Positions 43,119-54,100 of a DNA stretch of 64,000 nucleotides are shown in pieces. How positions within the stretch are numbered: position 1 is the first letter of the stretch; the number at the start of each line of letters is the position of its first letter. The position numbers and the translations under genes were made by a program. The DNA is from UBA6770 sp965660875 (GTDB lineage: Bacteria > Bacteroidota > Bacteroidia > Flavobacteriales_G > Salibacteraceae), in NCBI GenBank assembly GCA_965660875.1, contig CBFIBQ010000014.1:16922-80921 (forward strand), in the 5' to 3' direction. Under the pieces are notes generated by a model. That model was not told the DNA's origin and did no database searches. It saw nothing but the letters and a program-made list of their open reading frames with translations.

Positions 43119-45203
43119 ATGAACACATTGGTGATAAATAATTTTAAAAGTTGGCTTACCGTTATCCTGTGTGGCTTAATACTTAGCTTCAATGGAAATG
43201 CTTTCAGTTCAGATTCGTTAAAGAACGCACTGCACAATCCAGAGTTAAGCAAAAAAGCTTTACTAAAAATACAATGGCGATTAGCTTTTAAATACACGTA
43301 CATTGACCCAGATAGTGGTCTTAAGTGGTCTAAGGTTGCTTTTGAAGAAGCCACAAAACAGACTAATAGTAGAAGTATTCAAGGGGCTTTGCATCTTATG
43401 GGTGTAAACTACACAAAGCTCTTAAGGTATGATTCCGCGAAGCTCACTGCCCAACATAAATATAATATTGGTGAACAGTTTAACGACAGTGTCGGAATGA
43501 TTGATGCTCAAATTGATTTGGGTAATGTAAATTTAGAGCTAGGTGAGTATGACTCCGCAATTCATTATTACACCTTTTCTTTAAAAAAAGCCTACCTCAT
43601 TGATAGTGTATCTCGACCATTAGCCAGAAGGAGGTTAATACAAAGGTGTTTGATAAATTTGGGGGAGGCTGCCAAGGATCAAGGCTTCTACACTAAATCT
43701 TTGCAATATTTTCGACAAGCTGAGTCCAGAGGCCTAAGAGGTTTTTATGCCTCTGTTCACCGGCATTATGGTGAGTTATATACTTTACAGAATGATTTTG
43801 ACAATGCTAAGAGCCATTTTTTAAAGGCAATAAAGTCAGCCAGAATTAATAATAGAAGGGGCTCTCTCAGTAACTACTATATTTCATTTGCAAGTATGTA
43901 TGAGGAATATGCTCAGTTAGACTCAGCACTCCTTTACATTCGTTTGGCTAATAATATTCTTGAAGAAAACGGAAATGCATATGCTTCATCAAGATTAAAG
44001 ATTCAATATGCGAGACTAATTAGAGCGTCCAGGTCGCCTGATAGCGCATTAAAAATTTTGCAGCCTGCTATCAAAATTATGGAAGCTAGAAAAATGGCAA
44101 AAGAATTACCTAAAGCTTATTTGGAGTTAGCGATTTGTCATTTATTATTAGATCAGCATTTGAAGGCAAAACAGAATTTTTTAAAAAGCTATGAAACCTC
44201 TAAATCCATGAGTACGGTTGTTACACAAAAAACTGCACTGGAGTATTTATATAAACTGGCTAAATCGGCGGGAAAACTTAGTTTGTCTCAGAATTATCTC
44301 GAAGAATTGAGGCAAATTGAGCTTAAAATTTATAACAAAGAGCAAACAAGAAAGTTGGCGCAAGCACAAGCTGAACATGAATACGAGGTTTTAAGGAAAA
44401 AAGAAGAGGCGTTAGCAGCGCAGCGATTTGAGTTTGCAAACACGCAGTATGAAAAAGAGCTGCAATCAGAAAAGGTTAAATTGAGGTTAATGGCGATTAT
44501 TGGACTAATAGTTCTTTTTGCTAGTGGACTTCTATTGTATGCTTGGATGGATAATAAGAAGAAAAATAAGCTATTAATCGTTCAAAAGGAAGCATTAGAA
44601 AAAAGGGATGCTGAAAAAGAGCTCCTTTTAAGAGAGATACACCACAGGGTAAAAAACAACCTACAAGTTATCAGCAGCCTTTTAGATTTACAAACAATGC
44701 GAAGTCCCAGTGAACAAGCAACAAAGCAATTGAAAGAAGGTCAAAGCAGAGTAAAATCAATGGCGCTTATACACCAAAAGTTATATCAACAGGAAAACTT
44801 AAGTACGGTGGATTTTAGTGAATATCTTACGAGCATTTCATCGTTTATCAAATCTACATTTCTAACTGAGGGTGAATGCCATATATCTATTAATGCCCAA
44901 AACTGTAACTTGGATATAGACCGAGCAATTCCTTTAGGATTGATTGCAAATGAACTGTTGACAAATGCTTTTAAATATGGAAAAGTTGCGGACCGGCCGT
45001 TGATGATATCCATAGAAATGACTGAAAACGATTCGACCTTCAATTTCATTGTTCAAGATAATGGTCCCGGAATGAGCTCTGATAATGAAATGTTAAAGCC
45101 TAAATCGCTTGGTATGCGCATAGTGAAAAGGCTTACCAAGCAGTTGAACGGTACATTAGAATATAGTTTTGATTCCGGTGCTAAGTTTGAGCTCCTTTTT
45201 TGA
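43119..45203 (+). CDS. TPR-domain HisKA_2-type histidine kinase
   Basis: The 694-residue protein has a signal peptide and a periplasmic TPR-like region (about 60-400, e.g. YDSAIHYYTFSLKKAYLIDS). A coiled coil and one TM (about 455-476) follow, then a cytoplasmic kinase. LLLREIHHRVKNNLQVISSL (phospho-His around residue 508) and IPLGLIANELLTNAFKYGK mark the HisKA_2/HWE-like type with HATPase. It lies 448 bases before a LytTR regulator and is its likely partner. Confidence 0.9.
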   Translation: MNTLVINNFKSWLTVILCGLILSFNGNAFSSDSLKNALHNPELSKKALLKIQWRLAFKYTYIDPDSGLKWSKVAFEEATKQTNSRSIQGALHLMGVNYTKLLRYDSAKLTAQHKYNIGEQFNDSVGMIDAQIDLGNVNLELGEYDSAIHYYTFSLKKAYLIDSVSRPLARRRLIQRCLINLGEAAKDQGFYTKSLQYFRQAESRGLRGFYASVHRHYGELYTLQNDFDNAKSHFLKAIKSARINNRRGSLSNYYISFASMYEEYAQLDSALLYIRLANNILEENGNAYASSRLKIQYARLIRASRSPDSALKILQPAIKIMEARKMAKELPKAYLELAICHLLLDQHLKAKQNFLKSYETSKSMSTVVTQKTALEYLYKLAKSAGKLSLSQNYLEELRQIELKIYNKEQTRKLAQAQAEHEYEVLRKKEEALAAQRFEFANTQYEKELQSEKVKLRLMAIIGLIVLFASGLLLYAWMDNKKKNKLLIVQKEALEKRDAEKELLLREIHHRVKNNLQVISSLLDLQTMRSPSEQATKQLKEGQSRVKSMALIHQKLYQQENLSTVDFSEYLTSISSFIKSTFLTEGECHISINAQNCNLDIDRAIPLGLIANELLTNAFKYGKVADRPLMISIEMTENDSTFNFIVQDNGPGMSSDNEMLKPKSLGMRIVKRLTKQLNGTLEYSFDSGAKFELLF

Positions 45204-45651
45204 TTTGAACACACGTCAAGTAGGGGCTTTTGTTCGGCATCCAATCTTCGTCAAAAAATAAAACTCTAACGAAAACATTCCTTTTTGCTTGGGTACAGGT
45301 ATTATTCTGTGCGAAATCTAATCCATGACGGTATATTGTATTTTGAGTTTCAGTAAGAATTAAAGGTGTTGCTAAAAAACATTCCCTTAGTATTGGACAA
45401 GGTTTCGCATTGAAGAAAGCATAGGACAACTAAACAGAATAGCAAATTTCGAATTCTGTAGGATGATGATTTAATTTATTAATGAACTCAGAACATTGAC
45501 GTATATTACCGCCGAAAAATATTGACTTCCAATTATATTTGAAACGCAAGTCAAGAGCCTTTAAAGCTCTATTGATAGCAGGTAATACATAGAACACCGT
45601 TGCAGAAGACGCTTCAAAAAGAGTGATAGTTTTGTTTTTGTAAGAATATTT
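45181..45651 (-). pseudogene. Possible decayed gene between kinase and regulator
   Basis: The minus strand has one frame open for about 155 codons with only a single stop, a TAG at 45430-45432. The upstream part reads VFYVLPAINRALKALDL and FFGGNIRQCSEFINKL. After the stop it continues LSYAFFNAKPCPILREC to FFDEDWMPNKSPYLTC. Noncoding AT-rich DNA would have about ten stops in that length. No ATG precedes it and no family was recognised, so it may be a 5'-truncated gene remnant. Confidence 0.4.
45627..45634 (+). promoter_or_regulatory. -7 box upstream of the LytTR regulator
   Basis: TAGTTTTG matches TAnnTTTG and ends 17 bases before the ATG at 45652. A TTG lies 24 bases upstream, slightly farther than ideal. 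Confidence 0.4.
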
Positions 45652-46368
45652 ATGAAAAAGGTAAAAGTTGGAATTGTTGAAGATGAAGGGGTGATAGCTG
45701 AAAACCTTTTAGTTGTATTAGAGGATATTGGTTATCAAACGTGCGAACCTGCCAGTTCTTATGACGAAGCGCTTGAAATGATTGAGACCGAACACCCCGA
45801 TATTGTTTTGCTTGACATTATGATCCAAGGTGACAAAGACGGAATAGACCTTGCATGGGAGATTAAAGAAAATATTAAGGTACCGTTCATTTTTCTAACT
45901 TCAAGTTCGGATCCACTTACGGTAGAAAAAGCAAAAAGCGTTGATCCTCCGGCTTACTTGGTAAAACCATTTAATAGAGATGATTTATTTACAAGTATCG
46001 AAATCGCTCTGCACAACTTTAAAACCGATAACATTAGTTTAAGTCCACAACATGTGCTAAAAGATGTGTTATTCATAAAGGACAAAGAGCTTTACAAAAA
46101 ACTTCTTTTTGATGAAATTCTGTTTTTGAAGAGTGACCATGTGTATGTTGATATCATTACGACAAAGGGCAAATTTGTCATTCGAAGCACAATGAATGAT
46201 ATACTAAAAAAGCTAAATGAGAAATTCTACCGCACGCATCGCTCTTGCATTGTAAACCTAGAAAAAATTGACTCCATTCAGGGTGAAGAATTGGTGGTTG
46301 GAAAACATAATATTCCAATTGCTAAAAACTATCGAGACAACTTGCTTATAGGCTTAAATATGATCTAA
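45652..46368 (+). CDS. LytTR-family response regulator
   Basis: The 238-residue protein has an N-terminal receiver with acidic pair Glu10-Asp11, phospho-Asp55 (IVLLDIMIQG) and Lys in YLVKPFN (about 103). A C-terminal LytTR DNA-binding domain follows (about 135-238; LFDEILFLKSDHVYVDI, RTHRSCIVNLEKID). It is probably phosphorylated by the upstream HisKA_2 kinase and may control the surface operon that begins 90 bases downstream (inference from position). Confidence 0.93.
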   Translation: MKKVKVGIVEDEGVIAENLLVVLEDIGYQTCEPASSYDEALEMIETEHPDIVLLDIMIQGDKDGIDLAWEIKENIKVPFIFLTSSSDPLTVEKAKSVDPPAYLVKPFNRDDLFTSIEIALHNFKTDNISLSPQHVLKDVLFIKDKELYKKLLFDEILFLKSDHVYVDIITTKGKFVIRSTMNDILKKLNEKFYRTHRSCIVNLEKIDSIQGEELVVGKHNIPIAKNYRDNLLIGLNMI

Positions 46369-46431
46369 ATTCTTCGTAACAGAATACGGTGTTTTCGTAA
46401 CATTTCATCGGTTAATATTTTTCCTTTAACA

Positions 46432-46439
46432 TAATTTTG
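46432..46439 (+). promoter_or_regulatory. -7 box of the large surface operon
   Basis: TAATTTTG matches TAnnTTTG and lies 19 bases before the ATG at 46459. No TTG is seen at the ideal distance upstream, which would fit a promoter needing an activator such as the adjacent LytTR protein. Confidence 0.4.
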
Positions 46440-46458
46440 GATTGTAAGAAAATCCTTA

Positions 46459-48147
46459 ATGTCAAAGAAACACACTCTATTAATAACTTATTTGTTTGCC
46501 TGTGGATTGTTCAACCTTTTGCATGCCCAAGAAGAGGAAGGTGAATCAATTAAAGACAAGGTAAAAAAGAATGTTGGTGTTTCTGGAGGTATTGGTTACA
46601 GTTCTACTTTTTATGATATGTCTGGAGCGCCAAATCAGCGACCACCCCATTTTTGGCAACTTACGGCTAATTTGAATATTAATGCTGGACCAATTAACTT
46701 GCCGTTCTCAGCCCGTTTTTCGCCTGCCGGCAACGATGGTGCATACCCCACAATTCCAACACAAATTGGACTAAGTCCAAATTACAAGGCTTGGACCTTA
46801 CACTTAGGTTGGAGGTCGTTAAAGTTTTCAGATTTCTCGGTATCGGGAAATCAATTCGTTGGGGCAGGAGTAGAGTACAAACCTGAAAAAAAGATAATTG
46901 TTAGAGCCTTGGGAGGACGATTTGTAAAATCTAACATTGAATACGACCCAAATAGAATCGTTGTTGGTTCGCCTGCCTACGAGCGATGGGGTGGAGGAGC
47001 ACAAGTAGTTCTTGGATCAGATGAAAAGCATATTGGCTTTCATTTGTTCAAAGCTAAAGATGACCCAAACTCTCTACCCGGTAGTGATACCCTGTTATTC
47101 TCGCCTTCAGATAATCTAGTTTATGGAGTAACGGGAAGTTATTCAGTTAATGAGAATATCAGTTTGTTTGGTGAATACACAATAAGTGCAATCACTCAAG
47201 ATATTCGAATAGAAGAGGGTATTCAATCGAATTATTCTTATTTAAATAACCTTGGAAATACGTTTTACTCAAACCCCACTACAGTTCAAAATAAGGCTAT
47301 AAACGTTGGGACCAACATCAAAATCAAATCTGCCAATTTAAAGCTCGCATACAGACGGGTAGACCCTGGATATAGATCCTTGGGGGCAATTTATTTAAAT
47401 AATGATTTGGAAGATGTAACCTCTAATTTAAGCTTTAGTGTCCTAAAAAGAAAAATGAATATCTCCTTGACCGGAGGTATTCAGAGAAATAATTTGGATG
47501 CGGATAAAATGACGCGAACCAATCGTCTTATCGGTGCCTTAGCTATCAATTATGCTCCAAATGAAAAATGGAATTTTGGTGGTAATTACTCAAACTTCAC
47601 CACCAATACGGAGCAAACGCTTGTGCAAGAAGGTTTTGATACCCTGAGGTTTGCACAAGTTACCACATCCGGCTCATTGAATGCGGCTAGAATGTTTAAT
47701 AGAGAAAAAACCAGTCATACTATTATGGGTTTATCCAATTACCAAGAAGCAGTGAGCAACGGAGATCGACTGAGTCAGAATTACCTTAATATGCTAACCT
47801 ATTCGCTCGTTTTCAAAAAGCTTAAATTAAGTACTAATGCAAGTTACTCATTCAATAAAACCATTGCTGGAGGAATAGAAACCGATTTGAATGGGCCTAC
47901 GGTAGGAGCTGCAAAGTCTTTACTTGGAGGAAAGTTAAATGCTGGTTTATCAGCTAGTTATTTGAATACAAAAATCAACCAAGCTGAGGTTGGAAACATT
48001 CTAACTTCAAGAGTTTTTTCCAATTTAAAAATAGGAAAACACCATGGTTTTAATGCGAGTTATTCATTTGTTCAAAGAGATTTAACCACCCAAACCGAAG
48101 TGTCTAGAGAATCAATATTAATTGTTGGATATCAATTTACCTTTTAG
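46459..48147 (+). CDS. Predicted outer-membrane beta-barrel protein
   Basis: The 562-residue product has a signal peptide (ending LLHAQ) and alternating strand patterns throughout, such as GISGGIGYSSTFYDMS-like openings and RRVDPGYRSLGAIYLNNDL. It ends VGYQFTF, the aromatic C-terminus typical of barrels. No plug or TonB box is seen. Its stop overlaps the GTG start of the giant gene by one base, so it is likely the membrane anchor or exporter of the following surface proteins (inference). Confidence 0.72.
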   Translation: MSKKHTLLITYLFACGLFNLLHAQEEEGESIKDKVKKNVGVSGGIGYSSTFYDMSGAPNQRPPHFWQLTANLNINAGPINLPFSARFSPAGNDGAYPTIPTQIGLSPNYKAWTLHLGWRSLKFSDFSVSGNQFVGAGVEYKPEKKIIVRALGGRFVKSNIEYDPNRIVVGSPAYERWGGGAQVVLGSDEKHIGFHLFKAKDDPNSLPGSDTLLFSPSDNLVYGVTGSYSVNENISLFGEYTISAITQDIRIEEGIQSNYSYLNNLGNTFYSNPTTVQNKAINVGTNIKIKSANLKLAYRRVDPGYRSLGAIYLNNDLEDVTSNLSFSVLKRKMNISLTGGIQRNNLDADKMTRTNRLIGALAINYAPNEKWNFGGNYSNFTTNTEQTLVQEGFDTLRFAQVTTSGSLNAARMFNREKTSHTIMGLSNYQEAVSNGDRLSQNYLNMLTYSLVFKKLKLSTNASYSFNKTIAGGIETDLNGPTVGAAKSLLGGKLNAGLSASYLNTKINQAEVGNILTSRVFSNLKIGKHHGFNASYSFVQRDLTTQTEVSRESILIVGYQFTF

Positions 48148-51100
48148 TGAAAAACGTTCTAAAAATAGTTTTGTGTTTAGTTGGTATGCTGCTGATGCAT
48201 GGTATGGCTTCTTCTCAGGTTTACCCTGTTAATGTGACTACTACCGTCACGCCTCCGAATCCGACTAAACTTACAGATTTTTACTCGGCTTCAAATACTT
48301 CTTTTAAAGCAACGGTAATTTTTTCCGATTTAACAAAGCCTTCTATTAATGTTAAATTGAGAGTTAGAATTGAAAGCAACAACATCAAAATAGAGACGAA
48401 AACTGATTACACACCTGCAACACCATTAACATTGTCTTCTGGTTCGCCAACACTTTTGCAAAGCACCGATTTTTCAAATTATTTATCTACCCAAAATATT
48501 AATGTAACTGGTGCAGATAAGAATGCCTTTTTTACAAACGGGGGTAAATTACCAGAGGGTTTTTACCAAATATGTATAACTGTATTAGATTACCGAACCG
48601 GCATTCCAATTAGCCAACCAGGTTGCGCTATGGTAAATATTTTTCAGGAGCAGCCACCTCGATTGTTGAAACCAGAATGTGAAAAAATGGTTAAACCGCT
48701 TAATCCGCAGTCAGTATTTTTTAGCTGGCAAGCATCACCTGGAGGGTCACCAACTTTGGCAGCTAACTCTTTATATACACTATCGGTGTGGAAAATTATC
48801 GACGAAAATGCCGACGGTTTAGCAGCGGTTCAAAATGGTCAATCAACTCCAATTTATAAGTCCAACGCTAATAACCTTACTACACTTAATATGGATTTAA
48901 CAACAACCCAGTTGGATGTTGGGTACAGGTACGCTTTTCAAGTAAGAGCTACTGATATGCAGGGACGCGATGTATACGATAATAATGGAAAATCTGAATT
49001 CTGCTGGTTTTATTTTGGGTACCCTGAAGGGGGAGAGGTGGTGCTTAAATATCCTAAAGAAGCCTATGCATTCGGTAGAAATGAGGATAAAATTTTTGAG
49101 TGGAGCGCCCCAGATAAGCGTGTACAAAACCAACCTTTTGAGTACACTATAAAAATAGTAGAAGTGAATAATAACCAGACACCTGCTGATGCCATGCGAA
49201 GCAATAGTTCATGGTTCTCGCAGGCCATTTCATCTACAACTTCTATTCAAGGTGCTACATTCGAACTCACCAAGCTGCTGGATACAGACCAGTTATACGC
49301 TTGGCAAATAACTACAAAGTCGGGTACTCAGACTGTCGCCGAATCAAAAGTTGGAAGTTTTTATGGGCCACCGTTAATTGATGCTTTCAATGCTGGAAAT
49401 TTTAAGGTTTTAGTAAAGCGAACCGAAAACAAAGACCTCAATAACCTCAAGGGTAAAGGGTTAGTTAAACTTTCTGCAGCTGAAGGTGATACTTTGCCAT
49501 GTGATTTTGACAGTATTTCGGTAAAAGAAATATCGGGGCAACATTTTTTGCAAAATGGGGAGGTTATTTTTGATTTATCCAAAAGAGCGCCAATTGTACT
49601 TAAACCAAAAGAAGCGGATGATGTGGATGCAAAGTTTGTATTTCAAAAAGGGAAACTCACTAAGCGCGGTTTGTACTATGGTGGTGTTGTAGAATATCCA
49701 ATTCCACATCCGCTTATTGTGGATTCCGTTGGCGTTTTGAAAACGGGTTTAAACTATTACCAAGTTGATAAGGACTATAAAATTGCCGGTACGGGTGAAG
49801 TGTTTAATAACCAATCATTTGAATTAGCGGATCCTTACAAGCACACGCTTAAAATAGCAAAGAATTCAATTATTAAAGTTGGTGCGAACCTTTACGAGTT
49901 TAGCTTGAAGGGTTCACTCACATTGCCTAAAAAAATTCTTACTAATGATAAAAAAGCCTATGAGCTAAGTTTTACAGAAGCTAAAAACCTGTACACGATT
50001 AAAGTTCCATATTTATTGAGCAATGCAAAAAACCATTTTACTCCGATCAAGAATTCAACTTTTGCAATAAAACCGGTAGAAGCAATTATTGACTTAAATG
50101 AAAGTTCTTCACCTGGCATAAAAGAAGTGGATAAAGGGTGGAAAGGAGTGTATTTTCCGGAGTTTAAAGCAGTTTTTCCTGCTAAACTGGATAAGAAAAA
50201 ACAAATAACTACTAAATACGCTACAGAATTTCGTCAAAAAGTAAATGGAGATACGATCTTTTTTACGACTTCTGAAGGATTGTTTCTAAACTGGGCTTTT
50301 GACATTATTGACCAAGATTTGAAGTTCAATAGTTTTCCAGCTACTCTTTCAGGTGTTCTAAATATTGAAAAAGGACAATTCAAAAAAAGTGAGTTTACTG
50401 GTGAGTTTAATATTCCATTTCTCAGCCAAACCGAGAAATTTGTTTATCGAATCCCCGTAACAGCAGATGGAATAAAAACAGCATTTTTAGACCAAGATAT
50501 CGTGGATAGAGAACTGTCGTTTAATCCATATGGAAATGATAATAGAATCGATGTTACGGTAAAAAGAGCGGTATTTAAGGAAGGGAAATACTTACAAATG
50601 ACCTTGGACTTAGAACATCAAGGCTTAGATTCCAAATTTACGGGTGTTACCGATTTTAGGGCATATGGAGATAATTACATTGGGTTTGGTGGTAAAAACG
50701 GCACCAAATCTTTACCTCGTACCATTTCTGGTTCGTATGCTGGCTTTTCGTTTTTAATTGACGAAGTAATGGCCAGTTACGATAATGGCTTTTATCACAT
50801 TGCTTTTTTATCTGATGTTAGCCTAGGTAAAAGACTCTCAGGCAAAGACGGTTCTCCAAGTATTGCATTTAGTAGCGTAATGCAGCTCTTTAGTGATTAC
50901 TTGCCAAACGAAGAGGATAATAATGCGGTTGCTGAAGTTCCTTACAAGAAGGACATGGAAAAGAAGAAGAAAATTAATGGAGGCTGTTATATAGAGATTA
51001 AAAATGCAATGAATGATTTCAAAGGTTGGATTGAATTGATTCACGATGACCCTAACCTAGGAACCGTATTCGCCGGAGATATCGAGGGTAAACTTTTACT

Positions 51101-54100
51101 GCCATTGGTTATACCAATGAAAGCGAACATAATTATTGGTGACAATAAAGGAGATACTTATTGGTATTTTGATTCTTATTTCCAAGATAAAGAAGGGGTT
51201 GGTATTCCAGTTATATCGCCATTTAATTGTGTCGGGTTTGAAGGGAGAATGTACCATCATATGAAATACGCCACCGATGCTTTTGTCTTTGACAAAGGAA
51301 CTGATTTGGCTCAAACTTCTTATTTACAAATTATCGATGGTAAAACTGGAGGAGGCTTATTCCAAAGCGATTGGGTAGCCGACATGAAAATCACTAACAG
51401 TAAAACCAGCCTGACGGTTAAAGGTGATATTTCTTGTATAAACCAAACTAGGCGAAAAGGAGCAGCAACAACCTTGGCGGCTATGGCTGGTTCAAAATTA
51501 GTGAAGGCTGCAACTTCTGTTCAAAGTATTGATACAAAGATCGACTTGAATAAAACTGGTACTTTGGGTATACAGGTATCTGGGTCTGAACAAAAGTTTT
51601 CCTATCAAGACAATGGTAAAAGCGTTTATGCAAGTTTTGCTCAAAAAAGTAATGAAGGTATTCCAGGCGCATATTTAAAACTTGAAAAAGGAAACTACAC
51701 GCTAGAAGGAGAGGGGTTTTCTAATGGCGTATATGCTATGAAATTAGCAGATAAATCCAATAGTTTAAAGTTTGGCTCTAAAGAGAAAGGACAAGCTTTT
51801 GCCGATGGTACGCTTAAGGGAGTGGATATTAAATCGACCTATGCCTACAATACTAAACTGGCGAAGGGAACGCTGGGCTATCAAGGTAAAACATTGGAGT
51901 TCACAGCAAATGGTTCGGATAAATATGCCCGAGCAGATTTTACTTACGAAAAAGGTAAAACAATGTACGGGATGTACAAATCCAAAAAAGGATTTGCAGG
52001 GTTTTCATACGACAATGTGAAGTACGATATGGAGGTAGATCCAAGCAATGAGGTGGTAGACATGACTATGGATGTGAGTGGTAGTTTACTGGGTGCAACT
52101 TATTGGGCAAATGACAAAAAAGGAAAAGTCACTTTTAAAAACTCGTCATACGATTTTGTAGCAAATTCAACCAACAAGATAGTTGGTGATGCTCAACTAA
52201 CAAAAGGGGCTCAAAAGATTAATGTAACCTTCGATAAACCCACAAAATCGGGGACAGTACAATATATCCATTCTTCAAATGCCAAATTTTATGGAGAATT
52301 AAACAATGCCAAGTTCGCTTATTTAGAAATGGATGTTGACGGAAATAAATTCGGTATTGGAGGTAACACCGGAGCAGATTCTGGAAGAGTACTTTTTAAG
52401 AATAACGATTTTGATATTACCGTTAAAGCTCAACCCAAAAAGAAGATCGGTGCACTGTCTTTCGACTACAAAAACGATTACTCGGTAAGGTCTCAGGTTA
52501 AAGTTGACTCGTCATATGCCTCTTTTAAAGGTGAAGGATATACTGTTAGTGTTTCGGGTTATGGAAAAGGCTTTGGCCGATTGCAATTAGCTAAAGGAGA
52601 TTATAAAGCGGATGTTATTGGAAATAAAGCGCAAAAATATGGGTCACTGTATTTGACGAATGGCCAAACTACAATTTCGGCAGCAGGTTGCAAGAGTGGA
52701 ATATCAAAAGCAGTAGCCGAAAAGTATAAAGGTATTCAAGGCGAATTCGGAAGTTTTAGTTACAAAGATGCTCAATACGATTTTGGTGGATACTTAGTGC
52801 CAAAGGACACTGTTAGAGGCGCCTTATTTGTGAATGGAAGTGGAATTTCGGCCGCAGGTAACAAGACAAGCAAATACGATATTCAATTAAAAGACCCTGG
52901 GGCAGTTTTAGATATTCATGGAAAACTTAAGGATCGAAAACTTACGTTTAATTACGAAGAGTCTTTGCTTACATTCGATGCTCAAGCAGACTTCTCAGCT
53001 GAAGCCGGATTCTTTGAGTTAAAGGAAGGTACAGTAAAATATCGATTTGATGCTACCGCCAGTGAATCTAAGTTGTTACTATCTAAATCAGCTTATAAGG
53101 CATCTGCCTCAAGAAATTCGACCGAATATTCCATGGACTATACCAAAGGCAGTAATAGTCTAAAATTGACTTCTGATGTAGACGATAGCGAGACAACCTT
53201 AGAGTTGAAAACCAGTGCTGTTAGACTTTCCATGAAAGACAATGGAGATATTAAAATTGAAGAGGGAAGTGATGTTGTTGAAATCGAGGAAACCCTAACT
53301 GCAGGACTACAGATTAAGGAAAATGGTACAACAAAAAGCGGCAATTCTTCTTCATTAAAAACCACTAACGGAAAAATAAAATCGAGTATCAAAGGAAACG
53401 AGAAAACCATTGAATACAATGGAACCAACAAGATTACCTTATCCTCAAATGGCAAAAATGGAGAGCTTACGGCTACAATTGACGGGAAAACCTGGACTGC
53501 TAGTAATACTTCAGCGGCCGTTAATATGCAATGTAATAATACTTCCTATACTATTGAGAATAAGATACTTTCAATTACTGAATCTTCTACCAAAAAAATA
53601 GAAATAAATCCAAATGGAGGTAAAGTAACTTATGGAACTTTAACTACGGATCTAAACGTGGACGACCGACTGAGTTTCAAAGAAAGCAACTACAAATACG
53701 TTGCTTGGATGGATGAAATCAAAGGGATTGCGATCCAAAAGCAGGATCAAAAAGTTATTGTGGATTTAACAGAGAAAATATTGTTGCAATACGATCCAAC
53801 CAAGTATTTAAAAATTGAGAATGCTACTCTTGATTTTAAATTGGATAAGGTGACGATGTTTATCGACCCTACCAAGAAGTTAGTATACGACGATAAAGAA
53901 AATTATTTTGAATTAGGACCACAAAAGTTTGAGTTGTTGCGTGGAGTTACTGGAGTATCGTTAGATGCTGATGACTTTAAACTGGCTATTGATGCTTCTA
54001 ACTATGTAAAGCTGGGAACAGCTAATCTAGATTTTAAAGTAAAAGGAGTAGGGGTTGCTTTTGATGCTCAAAACCCGCTGAAATTTGAATATGGCGATTT

